Assembly (NCBI GenBank): GCA_934555865.1 | Contig: CAKTFI010000047.1 | Coordinates: 1 to 7,917, forward strand | Length of the DNA: 7,917 nucleotides | Reading direction: 5' to 3' | Source: an uncultured Christensenellaceae bacterium | GTDB lineage: Bacteria; Bacillota; Clostridia; Christensenellales; Christensenellaceae | In this document: positions 1 through 6,659 of the stretch, piece by piece | How positions within the stretch are numbered: position 1 is the stretch's first letter | Layout of the letters: the number at the start of each line of letters is the position of its first letter | Program-made: the position numbers and the translations under genes | The notes under the pieces: generated by a model | Told to the model about the DNA's origin: nothing | What the model saw: only the letters and a program-made list of their open reading frames with translations | Database searches by the model: none

Positions 1-250
1 CGCCATAGCTGTCCAGCGTGTCCGTGCGGCGCCCGAAATGCAGCTCTGCCACATAGACCTTGTCGTGCCCCATCAGGTAGTCCGACAGCCGCGCCGCGCG
101 CCCGAGCAGCACCACCAGCACGCCCGCCGCCCCGGGGTCCAGCGTCCCCGCATGGCCGACGCGCTTTTCGTTCAGCGTCTTTTTCAAAAACACCGTCACG
201 CCGTTCGAGGACATCGCCGGCGGCTTCAGCACATTGATGACCCCGTTCAT
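1..250 (-). CDS. truB: tRNA pseudouridine(55) synthase TruB, N-terminal part
   Basis: TruB isomerises U55 to pseudouridine in the T-loop of most tRNAs. Only the first 83 codons are present; the gene runs off the left edge. Visible motifs are the N-terminal NVLKPP segment (residues 6-11), the catalytic loop GHAGTLDP (residues 32-39, with D38 as the expected catalytic aspartate), and GRRTDTLDSYG near the edge, which matches the G-RTDT-D-x-x-G block of the family. Two positions differ from the usual consensus: the common TSHDVV stretch reads SSNGVT (residues 14-19), and the proline of GVLPV is valine (GVLVV). Neither removes the catalytic residue. The ATG at 250-248 overlaps the nrnA stop as ATGA, and an AAGG lies 5 nt upstream, so translation is probably coupled to nrnA. 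The identification is firm; nothing can be said about the C-terminal PUA region. Confidence 0.95.
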   Translation of the reverse strand, partial: MNGVINVLKPPAMSSNGVTVFLKKTLNEKRVGHAGTLDPGAAGVLVVLLGRAARLSDYLMGHDKVYVAELHFGRRTDTLDSYG

Positions 251-1197
251 AAGTACCTTGCCGCCGCCGCGAGGAGGCGCGGGATCGCCTGTTCGAGCGG
301 CGCCTGGAGCTTACCACCCGACGCATGGATGTGCCCGCCGCCCTCAAATTCCGCGGCCAGCGCCGCCACATTGGCATAATTTTTGCTGCGGAAGCTCAAC
401 TTGAATTGATCCTCCTCGCTCTGCCGCAAAAAGATGGCGATCTCCACCCCGCGGATCTCTCGCGCGTAGTTGATGAGCTCCTCCGTGTCCTCGATGAGCG
501 CGCCGCACGCGCGGAAGTCCTCCTGCAAGATATAGGTCAGGGCGATCTTGCCCTCCTCCGCAAGCACCAGATGCTCCAGCGAGCGGCCGATGAGCCGCGT
601 CGCCCCGAGCGACCGCGCCTGATAGATGTTTTCCGCGATCAAGGGGATGTCCGCCCCCGCCTCGCGCAGCGCCGCCGCGGCGTATAGAATCGCGGCGTCC
701 GTATTGGAATAGGAAAAATTCCCTGTGTCCGTGCAGATGGCCATATACAAAAGATTGGCTATCGGCTGTGTGAGCGGGATGCGCATCTGCGTGAGCAGCC
801 GGTAGATGAGCAGCCCCGCCGCCCCCACCGGGTCGATGTAGTTCTCCTGTCCAAACGCGGGGTTTGTCCCGTGGTGGTCGATCACGACCGTCCTTTTCGC
901 CGCCTCAAACAGCGGCCGCGCCTTGCCGAGGCGGCCCTTGTCCGAGACATCCACCGCAATCGCGCAGGCATAGTCCCGCTTCGGGCAGTCCGCGACGGAA
1001 TACACCGGCGCATAGTCCCGCACAAACGCCATCTTGTCCGGCACTTTCCCATCAATAACAAATATGGCGCTCTTGCCGAGCCCCTGTAGGGCCAGCAAAA
1101 GCGCCATACCGCTGCCTATCGTGTCCCCATCCGGGCTGATATGGCCGATGATGAGAAAATCCTGTTCATTCCTGATGATCTTCTCGATGTTTTGCAT
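247..1197 (-). CDS. nrnA: DHH/DHHA1 phosphoesterase NrnA (oligoribonuclease / pAp phosphatase)
   Basis: NrnA proteins degrade very short RNA oligomers (nanoRNA) and remove the 3' phosphate of pAp in the cytoplasm, standing in for Orn and CysQ in Gram-positive bacteria. The 316-aa length is typical. The DHH domain shows motif I GHISPDGD (residues 18-25; H19, D23, D25), motif II AVDVSD (D83), the signature DHH at 107-109 and motif IV CTDTGNF (D157). These are the expected manganese ligands. The C-terminal DHHA1 domain carries GGGHIHASGG (residues 286-295), which binds substrate. The ATG at 1197-1195 has AAGGA 8 nt upstream and lies inside the end of rbfA, with a 32-nt overlap. The stop TGA shares ATGA with the truB start. 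The family is certain; the division between nanoRNase and pAp phosphatase activity cannot be judged from sequence. Confidence 0.95.
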   Translation of the reverse strand: MQNIEKIIRNEQDFLIIGHISPDGDTIGSGMALLLALQGLGKSAIFVIDGKVPDKMAFVRDYAPVYSVADCPKRDYACAIAVDVSDKGRLGKARPLFEAAKRTVVIDHHGTNPAFGQENYIDPVGAAGLLIYRLLTQMRIPLTQPIANLLYMAICTDTGNFSYSNTDAAILYAAAALREAGADIPLIAENIYQARSLGATRLIGRSLEHLVLAEEGKIALTYILQEDFRACGALIEDTEELINYAREIRGVEIAIFLRQSEEDQFKLSFRSKNYANVAALAAEFEGGGHIHASGGKLQAPLEQAIPRLLAAAARYL

Positions 1198-1552
1198 TCT
1201 CTTTATCCTTGGCAGTCACCTCGTCGATGAGCTTGGAGATCTCGATGCTGTAGGCGATCGAGGTATCGTGCACAAACTCCAGGTTGGGGATCCTGCGCAG
1301 TCTGATTTTTTCGTTCAATTTTGCCCGCAGGAAGGGCTCCGCGCTGCGAAGCGCCTCCATGGTGGACTCCACCCGGGCCGGCGTGTCGTAGATGCTGATA
1401 TAGACCTTTGCATATTTGAGGTCCGGCGTCACCGCGACGCGGGTCACGCCGGCCATCTTGCTGAAGCGCGGATCCTTCATCTCGGTCAGGAAGATCTCTC
1501 CCAGGAGCCTTTGCAGCTCCCCGTCGATCTTGGCTGTCCTTCTCTGACTCAT
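1166..1552 (-). CDS. rbfA: 30S ribosome-binding factor RbfA
   Basis: RbfA is a small KH-fold protein that binds the immature 30S subunit near the 5' helix of 16S rRNA and is needed for late maturation and cold adaptation. The 128-aa protein shows the family blocks DPRF (27-30), VTRVAVTPDLKYAKVYISI (36-54) and RLRRIPNLEFVHDTSIAYSIEISKL (84-108 with minor gaps in conservation). The helix-kink motif, normally A-x-G before FIR, reads A-E-P (residues 71-73 before FLR), an unusual substitution. The C-terminal 18 residues are charged and outside the conserved fold; their codons overlap the nrnA start. The ATG at 1552-1550 follows GGAGAGGATTAGC, a good ribosome binding site, 21 nt after the infB stop. 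Confidence 0.95.
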   Translation of the reverse strand: MSQRRTAKIDGELQRLLGEIFLTEMKDPRFSKMAGVTRVAVTPDLKYAKVYISIYDTPARVESTMEALRSAEPFLRAKLNEKIRLRRIPNLEFVHDTSIAYSIEISKLIDEVTAKDKENAKHREDHQE

Positions 1553-1573
1553 GCTAATCCTCTCCTCGTATGC

Positions 1574-4381
1574 TTATTTCTGCACTTCCACCATCTGGAA
1601 TGCCTCGATGACATCCTCTTCCTTGATGTCGTTATAGTTTTCCAAGGTGACGCCGCATTCATACCCGGCGGCGACTTCCTTGGCGTCGTCCTTAAACCGC
1701 TTGAGCGAGGAAAGCTTGCCCTCGTAGACGACCACGCCGTTGCGCACCAGGCGGACCTCCGCGTTGCGGACGATCTTGCCGTCGGTCACATAGCTGCCGG
1801 CCACGGTGCCCACCGAGGAGACCTTGAAGGTCTGCCGCACGGTCGCGTGCCCCAGCACCTCTTCCTTGAATTCCGGCGCCAACAGGCCCTTCATGGCCTT
1901 TTCGACATCCTCGATCGCGTTGTAGATGATGCGGTACAGGCGGACATCCACCTTTTCGCGCTCTGCCGCCGCCATGACGGCCGCATCCGGCCGGACATTG
2001 AATCCGATGACGATGGCGTTGCTCGTCGAGGCCAGCAAAATGTCGGACTCGCTGATCGCGCCCGCCGCGCCGTGGATGACGCGCACGCGCACTTCGTCGT
2101 TCGAGAGCTTTTCCAGCGACTGCTTGAGCGCTTCGACCGAGCCCTGCACATCGGCCTTGACGATGATGTTGAGGTCCTTCATCTGGCCTTCCGCAATCTT
2201 GGAGAACAGGTCGTCGAGCGAGACGCGCGACATGCTCTTGAGCTTCTCGGCCTTCAGGCGATCCTTGCGTTCCTCCACGACCTGCTTGGAAAGCTTATCC
2301 TGCTCGACGGCATAGATGATGTCGCCCGCTGCCGGGACATCGGAAAAGCCGATGACCTCCACCGGTATGGACGGACCGGCCTGCTTCACGGCCTTGCCGT
2401 TGTCGTCGTACATCGCGCGGACGCGGCCATAGGTCATGCCGGCCACGATGGTATCCTGCACATGTAGCGTGCCGTTCTGCACCAGCACGGTCGCGACCGG
2501 GCCTCTGCCACGGTCCAGCCGGGCTTCGATGATGATGCCCTTGGCCATGCGGTTGGGGTTTGCGTGCAGCTCCGCGACATCCGCCACGAGCAGGATCATC
2601 TCCAGCAGCGTGTCGATGCCTTCCCCGGTGATCGCCGAGACGGGCACCATGATCGTATCGCCGCCCCATTCCTCCGAAACCAGGCCGTATTCCGTCAATT
2701 CCTGCTTGACGCGGTCGGGGTTTGCCGCCGGCTTGTCGATCTTGTTGATCGCCACAATGACCGGTACGCCCGCAGACTTCGCGTGGTTGATGGCCTCGAT
2801 GGTCTGCGGCATGACGCCGTCATCCGCCGCCACGACCAGCACGGCGATATCCGTCGCTTGCGCGCCTCTCGCACGCATGGCCGTAAATGCCGCGTGACCG
2901 GGCGTGTCGAGGAAGGTGATCGGCTTGCCGTTCGCTTCGACCGTATATGCGCCGATGTGCTGCGTGATGCCGCCGGCCTCGCCCTGCTGTACCTTGGTCT
3001 GCCGGATCGCGTCCAACAGAGAGGTCTTGCCGTGGTCGACATGGCCCATGACCGTCACGACCGGCGGACGCGGCTGGAGGTTTTCCTCCTCATCCGCCGA
3101 CTCTTCAAAGCCCGCAATGAGCGTTTCCTCGGCGGTCTGTTCCTTCTTCTGCTCCAGCGTGATGCCATAGTCGTCGGCGATCAGCGCAGCCGTATCATAG
3201 TCGATCTCGGAGTTGATCGTGCAGACATTGCCCAGCATGAACAGCTTCTTGATGATCTCCGCCGCGGGCTTGCCGATCTTTTCGGCCAGCACCTTGATGG
3301 AGACCATATCGCCCGTGATGACCGCATTCTCGATCTTGATCGGCTCGATCGCCGGGGAAGACCCGCGCGCGTCCTTGCGCTTTGCCTTGCGGGAGCCGCG
3401 CACGAATTCGTCATCCCCACTCAGGATTACCTTTTCCTTCATCGCGTTGCGGCGGCGCTTTGCGGCCAATTCCTCTTCCGAGGCGCGGCGCTTTTGATCG
3501 TGTCCGCCAACACCATGGCGATCGCGCGCTTGCGGCGCGATAAAGACCGAATTCTTCTTGGCTGGCGCACGGCGCGCCTGCGAGGAAGCGGCGGGCGCCT
3601 CGTCCTTATCGAACTTGCCAAAGCCCGCGTCCTTGTTATACGGCTGCGAGCCCGCGGCGCCGCGCTTTTGGAACCCAGGTGCGCCGGAGGTATTTCGGCG
3701 GTCGCCCGGGCGGCGATCCTGCGCCGGGCGCGCGGCACGACTGCTCGCCGCTGCGCGTTCGCGGTCCTGACGCTGCTTTTCCTCGCGCTTTTTCTGTTCG
3801 GCTTCCTCGTCCTTTGCGCTGCGGACGACACGGATCTTCGGGCGGAATGCGCTCAAATCCGGCATATATACGCTGAAATCCGATTTTGTTTCCGCCTTCT
3901 TGGGCGTCTCTGCCTGCGGCTGTTCCTTGGCAGGCGTCACTTTCTTTTCCGTCGTTTGCTTTGCAGCTGTCTTCATGCTTTCTTTCTCTTCTCCGGCCTG
4001 TTTTGCAGGCTTGCTTTCCCCATCTTGTTTGGTTTGCGGCTTTTCTTCCACCGGCGCCTGCGGCGCAGCGGGCGTCTTTTCCGGCGCAGCGGACGCAGGC
4101 GCGGATGCCGCCGGTGCTTCCGGCTGCGGCGCGGGCGCGGGCGCGCTTTGCTCGCGCGCCGCCGCTGTGGACGCTTCCACAGGCGCGGCGGGCGTCTCCG
4201 CCTCCGCCGCCTGCTCGCGCAGCTTCTTCTCCTCCAGACGGCGCATCACATCCGCTTCCAGCTGCTGCGCTTCCCGGAGGCGCTGACGCGCTTTCTGCTC
4301 CTTCTGCGCGGCCCCCTCGACGGCTCCCTTCAGGTGCGTCCGCATCGTTTTATTAAATTCCAAAATATTAAACTTGCTCAA
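1574..4381 (-). CDS. infB: translation initiation factor IF-2
   Basis: IF2 is the GTPase that brings initiator fMet-tRNA to the 30S subunit and promotes 50S joining. From the chosen TTG start (4381-4379) it is 935 aa. In order: a probable coiled coil (about 20-60), an Ala/Pro-rich stretch (60-112), a Lys/Glu-rich stretch (112-168), an Arg/Gly-rich basic region (210-345), one IF2_N domain (about 353-411), the G domain with GHVDHGKT (446-453), GGIT (470-473), DTPGH (492-496), NKID (546-549) and SAITG (582-586), domain II (about 615-705), C1 (about 736-835) and C2 (about 840-935, with GYECG), which binds fMet-tRNA. The TTG is preferred over in-frame ATGs at 4417 and 4405 because GGAGG lies exactly 7 nt before it and it makes a TTGA junction with the ylxQ stop. 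Unlike Bacillus IF2, the protein does not begin with an IF2_N-type domain. Function is certain; the start is well supported. Confidence 0.97.
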   Translation of the reverse strand: MSKFNILEFNKTMRTHLKGAVEGAAQKEQKARQRLREAQQLEADVMRRLEEKKLREQAAEAETPAAPVEASTAAAREQSAPAPAPQPEAPAASAPASAAPEKTPAAPQAPVEEKPQTKQDGESKPAKQAGEEKESMKTAAKQTTEKKVTPAKEQPQAETPKKAETKSDFSVYMPDLSAFRPKIRVVRSAKDEEAEQKKREEKQRQDRERAAASSRAARPAQDRRPGDRRNTSGAPGFQKRGAAGSQPYNKDAGFGKFDKDEAPAASSQARRAPAKKNSVFIAPQARDRHGVGGHDQKRRASEEELAAKRRRNAMKEKVILSGDDEFVRGSRKAKRKDARGSSPAIEPIKIENAVITGDMVSIKVLAEKIGKPAAEIIKKLFMLGNVCTINSEIDYDTAALIADDYGITLEQKKEQTAEETLIAGFEESADEEENLQPRPPVVTVMGHVDHGKTSLLDAIRQTKVQQGEAGGITQHIGAYTVEANGKPITFLDTPGHAAFTAMRARGAQATDIAVLVVAADDGVMPQTIEAINHAKSAGVPVIVAINKIDKPAANPDRVKQELTEYGLVSEEWGGDTIMVPVSAITGEGIDTLLEMILLVADVAELHANPNRMAKGIIIEARLDRGRGPVATVLVQNGTLHVQDTIVAGMTYGRVRAMYDDNGKAVKQAGPSIPVEVIGFSDVPAAGDIIYAVEQDKLSKQVVEERKDRLKAEKLKSMSRVSLDDLFSKIAEGQMKDLNIIVKADVQGSVEALKQSLEKLSNDEVRVRVIHGAAGAISESDILLASTSNAIVIGFNVRPDAAVMAAAEREKVDVRLYRIIYNAIEDVEKAMKGLLAPEFKEEVLGHATVRQTFKVSSVGTVAGSYVTDGKIVRNAEVRLVRNGVVVYEGKLSSLKRFKDDAKEVAAGYECGVTLENYNDIKEEDVIEAFQMVEVQK

Positions 4382-4713
4382 TCTTCCACCTCCATCCGAT
4401 TGCATTCCGCTTCCCAAAGCTGCCGCATCCTCTGCGCAAACAGCTTTTCCGTCACACCGATGACCTTCGCCGCCGGTTTACCCGCCCGCCGGCCGGCTTC
4501 CCCGGCCGGTTCGGCGACCACGCAGGGAATCCGCTGCCTGCGGCAGGTCTCCTCCCACTGCGCGCGGCTCGCCTCCGACACCTCTGCATCCAGCACGAGC
4601 AGGCGCACCGCATGCTTGCGGACAGCCATCTCCACCGCCGTCGTGCCGATCACGCAGGCGCGTGCCCGCGCGGCAAACCCCAGCATAGTATAGAACTCAT
4701 TTGTCAATTTCAC
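4378..4713 (-). CDS. ylxQ: L7Ae/L30e-family RNA-binding protein YlxQ
   Basis: This small protein of the L7Ae/L30e/Gadd45 fold is a standard neighbour of nusA and infB in Bacillota; it is related to K-turn RNA-binding proteins, but its target is not established. The 111-aa length is close to the roughly 100 aa of Bacillus YlxQ. Matching blocks are the start [17 protein letters not shown] (7-23, compare FPLLGLANRARKVVSG), the strand [11 protein letters not shown] (36-46) and [12 protein letters not shown] (78-89). The start is GTG at 4713-4711; the ATG at codon 10 would cut into the first conserved helix. The upstream site is weak (GGTGAT, 8 nt from the start), but the gene begins 17 nt before ylxR ends, so coupling is likely. 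Its TGA stop shares TTGA with the infB start. A perfect 8-bp GC inverted repeat lies inside it at 4489-4509. Confidence 0.88.
   Translation of the reverse strand: MKLTNEFYTMLGFAARARACVIGTTAVEMAVRKHAVRLLVLDAEVSEASRAQWEETCRRQRIPCVVAEPAGEAGRRAGKPAAKVIGVTEKLFAQRMRQLWEAECNRMEVED
4389..4393 (-). promoter_or_regulatory. Ribosome binding site that fixes the infB start at TTG
   Basis: On the minus strand GGAGG occupies 4393-4389, followed by a 7-nt spacer and the TTG at 4381-4379. The in-frame ATGs upstream (4417 and 4405) lack a comparable site and would overlap ylxQ by 28-40 nt. The site lies inside the last codons of ylxQ, so ribosomes finishing ylxQ would release next to it. Confidence 0.8.
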
Positions 4714-4984
4714 GGCGCAGAATCACCCGCTTTGCTTCCTGAAACATTTCCTCGGTGAAATCGCATTCCAGCGCCCGGTTCAATGCCTTGATCTTATAGG
4801 CGCGCTCCAAACAGGCGACATCCGGGCAGAGGTACGCGCCCCGCCCCTGCGCCTTGCCGGTCGTGTCGACCGAGACCACGCCTTCCTTATTTTTGACGAT
4901 CCGAATCAGTTCGCGCTTGGGCCGGCCCTGCCGGCAGGCCACGCACATACGGACCGGTATCTTCTTTGGCTTCAATCCGCTCAC
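4697..4984 (-). CDS. rnpM: YlxR-family protein, RNase P modulator RnpM
   Basis: YlxR proteins are small nucleic-acid-binding proteins encoded after nusA; the Bacillus member has been reported to bind RNase P RNA and modulate its activity, hence the newer name RnpM. The 95-aa product has all family features: the basic N-terminus KKIPVRMCVACR (7-18), KRELIRIVK (23-31), the GRGAYLCPD signature (48-55 region) and ALNRAL (67-72). Four cysteines (C14, C17, C53, C58) are placed as a possible metal or structural cluster; that role is my inference. The start is GTG at 4984-4982, sharing GTGA with the nusA stop, with GGAGG 7 nt upstream at 4996-4992. The family call is firm; the RNase P role is transferred from Bacillus. 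Confidence 0.92.
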   Translation of the reverse strand: MSGLKPKKIPVRMCVACRQGRPKRELIRIVKNKEGVVSVDTTGKAQGRGAYLCPDVACLERAYKIKALNRALECDFTEEMFQEAKRVILRREIDK

Positions 4985-6060
4985 TCCTGCTCCTCCGCCG
5001 CAGCCGCATATTCGTCAAACACCGGGTCGACGACCTGCGAGCGGCACTTGATGTCGATCTTATAGCCCGTCAGCTTAGCCGCCAGGCGGGCGTTCTGCCC
5101 CTCCTTGCCGATCGCCAGCGAAAGCTGGTTGTCGGCGACGATCGCCTCGGCCATCTTATTTTCCTCGTCCACGCGCGTCATCAGCACCTGCGCCGGGCGC
5201 AGGGCGTTGGCGATGAATTCCGCCGGTTCGTCGCTCCACGGGATCACATCGATGCGCTCTCCGTGCAGTTCCTCCACCACGCGGTTGATGCGGCTGCCGC
5301 GCGAGCCCACGCAGGCGCCCACGGCGTCGATGTTCTTATCCTCCGCATAGACGGCGATCTTGCTGCGCTTGCCGGCCTCGCGGGCAATGCTCTTAATGAC
5401 GACGCTGTTCTGGCTGATCTCCGGCACTTCCAATTCAAACAGCCGCTTGATGAGGCCCGGATGCGACCGGGACACGATAATCTGCGACCCCTTGACCGTG
5501 TTCTTGACCTCCAGAACATACACCTTAATGCGCATGTTCGTTTCATAATGCTCACCCGGGATGACCTCCTTAGCCGGAAGGATCCCTTCCGCGTTGCCGA
5601 GGTCGAGGTAGTAGCTGCCGCGCTCCTGCCGCAGCACCACGCCGGTCATGAGTTCGTTTTCCTTTTCGATGAAGCGGTCATAGATCACGCCGCGCTCCGC
5701 CTCGCGAATGCGCTGCACGACCACCTGCTTTGCCAGCTGTGCGGCAATGCGGCCAAAGGAGCTCGGCGTGACCTCCTCTTCGATAATGTCACCCAGCTCA
5801 TAGGCCATGTTGATCTTGCGCGCGTCCTCTAGGCTGATCTCAAAGGTGTCGTCAAACACATCATCGACGACCGTCTTTTCCGCAAAGACCTTGAGCACGC
5901 CCGTCGTCTCGTCGATGTCGACGCGCGCGTTCTGCGACATGCCGAAATCGCGCTTATAGGCGGCGACCAGCGCCGTCTTGATGGCGTCCAGCAAGACTTC
6001 CTTGCTGATGCCCTTTTCTTCTTCCAATTCGTTTAATGCATTTATAAATTCAGCGTTCAT
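4981..6060 (-). CDS. nusA: transcription termination/antitermination protein NusA
   Basis: NusA binds RNA polymerase and nascent RNA and controls pausing, intrinsic termination and rRNA antitermination. The product is 359 aa: an N-terminal polymerase-binding domain (1-about 125, starting MNAEFINALNELEEEKGIS), an S1 domain (about 135-199), KH1 with the loop GSRG (252-255) and KH2 with GKEG (318-321, followed by QNARLAAKLTGYKIDIK). It ends in a short acidic tail and lacks the AR repeats of E. coli NusA, the usual form in Bacillota. The ATG at 6060-6058 is chosen because AAGGAGG lies 6 nt upstream and the conserved N-terminus begins there; the frame is open for another 22 codons upstream, but those overlap rimP and resemble no NusA. 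It begins 11 nt after rimP and ends in a GTGA overlap with rnpM. In E. coli, NusA represses its own operon; this may or may not apply here. Confidence 0.97.
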   Translation of the reverse strand: MNAEFINALNELEEEKGISKEVLLDAIKTALVAAYKRDFGMSQNARVDIDETTGVLKVFAEKTVVDDVFDDTFEISLEDARKINMAYELGDIIEEEVTPSSFGRIAAQLAKQVVVQRIREAERGVIYDRFIEKENELMTGVVLRQERGSYYLDLGNAEGILPAKEVIPGEHYETNMRIKVYVLEVKNTVKGSQIIVSRSHPGLIKRLFELEVPEISQNSVVIKSIAREAGKRSKIAVYAEDKNIDAVGACVGSRGSRINRVVEELHGERIDVIPWSDEPAEFIANALRPAQVLMTRVDEENKMAEAIVADNQLSLAIGKEGQNARLAAKLTGYKIDIKCRSQVVDPVFDEYAAAAEEQE

Positions 6061-6071
6061 GCCCTGCCTCC

Positions 6072-6536
6072 TTAAAAATCGATATGCGGCCGGATCTGCG
6101 CGATCTTGGCCAGCTCCAACTCCCATGCCTCGCCCTTTTCGGTCTCAAGAGAGATGGTCTTTTCGTCATACCCCCGCAGCGTCACCGTCCATTCCTTTTT
6201 GCCGGCGCGCTTTTCATAGAGCTTGACATCCACTTTTTCATTTAGATGCCGCGCAAAATCCTCCGGCCGCTTGAGCGGACGGTCGATCCCCGGCGAAGAG
6301 ACGCAGAGGATGTAGGGTTCCTCGATCGGGTCCGCCGCATCGATGAGCGGATCGATCGCCATGCTGCACGCCTCGCAATCGTCCAGGTCCACCCCGCCCT
6401 CCTTATCGATATAGATGACGAGCTCGGAATCCTCCCCGCGCTTTTTGACATACTCCACATCGACCACGGTATACCCGAGCTGCGCAGCGGCCGGCGCGAC
6501 CAGCTGCATCACGGATTCTTCCACTTTTTTCGACAA
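6072..6536 (-). CDS. rimP: ribosome maturation factor RimP
   Basis: RimP binds the 30S precursor and helps assembly of the 3' major domain around S12 and S19. The product is 154 aa, the usual length. The N-terminal alpha/beta domain holds GYTVVDVEYVK (21-31), VIYIDKEGGVDLDDCE (40-55) and the family signature VSSPGIDRPL (79-88). The C-terminal SH3-like barrel spans about 93-154, with VTLRGYD and KIAQIRP. The start is TTG at 6536-6534, supported by GGAGG at 6548-6544 with a 7-nt spacer; the first alternative, a GTG at codon 5, would be 19 nt from that site. It is the first gene after the promoter in the intergenic region and ends 11 nt before nusA. Confidence 0.94.
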   Translation of the reverse strand: MSKKVEESVMQLVAPAAAQLGYTVVDVEYVKKRGEDSELVIYIDKEGGVDLDDCEACSMAIDPLIDAADPIEEPYILCVSSPGIDRPLKRPEDFARHLNEKVDVKLYEKRAGKKEWTVTLRGYDEKTISLETEKGEAWELELAKIAQIRPHIDF

Positions 6537-6543
6537 TTGCCCA

Positions 6544-6548
6544 CCTCC
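6544..6548 (-). promoter_or_regulatory. Ribosome binding site supporting the rimP TTG start
   Basis: GGAGG on the minus strand at 6548-6544 is followed by 7 nt and the TTG at 6536. Just upstream, 6561-6551 can form a small GCGC/GCGC hairpin with a 3-nt loop, which sits against the ribosome binding site but does not cover it. The identical spacing seen at infB and rnpM strengthens the call. Confidence 0.75.
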
Positions 6549-6577
6549 ACGCGCTTCGCGCTTTTTCCATACAAAAC

Positions 6578-6604
6578 CAAAGAGTGGGGGGCGCCCACTC
6601 TTTG
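6578..6604 (-). terminator. Perfect 11-bp hairpin with imperfect U-rich tail (rng terminator and/or leader attenuator)
   Basis: The arms 6604-6594 and 6588-6578 are perfectly complementary (CAAAGAGTGGG against CCCACTCTTTG) with a 5-nt loop CGCCC. Read on the minus strand, the second arm ends in CTCTTTG and continues GGTTTTGT, a broken U-tract; the plus-strand side has no T-run, so the signal points in the direction of the operon. No better terminator is visible between the rng stop and rimP. Because the hairpin lies downstream of the predicted promoter, it would act on both rng read-through and new rimP transcripts. Termination would probably be partial given the interrupted U-tract. Confidence 0.6.
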
Positions 6605-6630
6605 CAATAAGAGTATATTGTTACGAATTC

Positions 6631-6659
6631 ATTGTAACACAATGTTTTTGCCGTTACAA
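6631..6659 (-). promoter_or_regulatory. Sigma-A-type promoter for the rimP-nusA-infB operon
   Basis: On the minus strand the 35 box is TTGTAA (6659-6654, four of six bases matching TTGACA) and the 10 box is TACAAT (6636-6631, five of six matching TATAAT), separated by the optimal 17 bp. The spacer ends in TGT, giving an extended 10 element (TGnTACAAT). The expected start is near 6624. A weaker overlapping 10-like TATACT lies at 6617-6612 without a well-placed 35 box. The call rests on spacing and consensus only. Confidence 0.65.

Larger units (their letters stand above)
6537..6624 (-). promoter_or_regulatory. 5' leader of the rimP-nusA-infB operon
   Basis: If transcription starts about 7 nt after the 10 box (near G6624), rimP has a leader of roughly 88 nt. 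In transcribed order it holds: segment ACTCTT (6614-6609); segment AAGAGTGGG (6602-6594); its full complement CCCACTCTT (6588-6580), together forming the 11-bp hairpin; a T-rich tail (GGTTTTGT); a small GCGC hairpin (6561-6551); and the GGAGG of rimP. The first segment can pair with the second over 6 bp, excluding the main hairpin. This resembles an attenuator, but I see no known riboswitch or leader-peptide motif. The transcription start is predicted, not known. Confidence 0.5.

Noticed and set aside
1034..2467. Plus-strand open frame of 477 codons opposite nrnA, rbfA and infB
   Set aside because: It spans three real genes on the other strand, has no domain signal, and its His/Asp-rich composition mirrors the codon bias of the sense genes.
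1574..4417. IF2 starting at the ATG at 4417 or 4405
   Set aside because: These starts lack a good ribosome binding site and lie within ylxQ; the TTG at 4381 has GGAGG at 7 nt and a TTGA junction.
2564..4693. Very long plus-strand open frame (709 codons) opposite infB and ylxQ
   Set aside because: It is antisense to firmly identified infB domains. Its product is an Arg/Leu-rich string with no recognisable motif, as expected when a GC-rich gene is read backwards.
4981..6126. Longer NusA starting at 6126
   Set aside because: The extra 22 residues overlap rimP and match no NusA N-terminus, while the ATG at 6060 has AAGGAGG 6 nt upstream.
6403..6642. Minus-strand open frame across the leader and rimP start (possible leader peptide)
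   Set aside because: It has no ribosome binding site at its ATGs, shares its 3' part out of frame with rimP, and shows a Cys/Arg-rich nonsense composition. A short leader peptide starting at the ATG near 6570 has the same problem.
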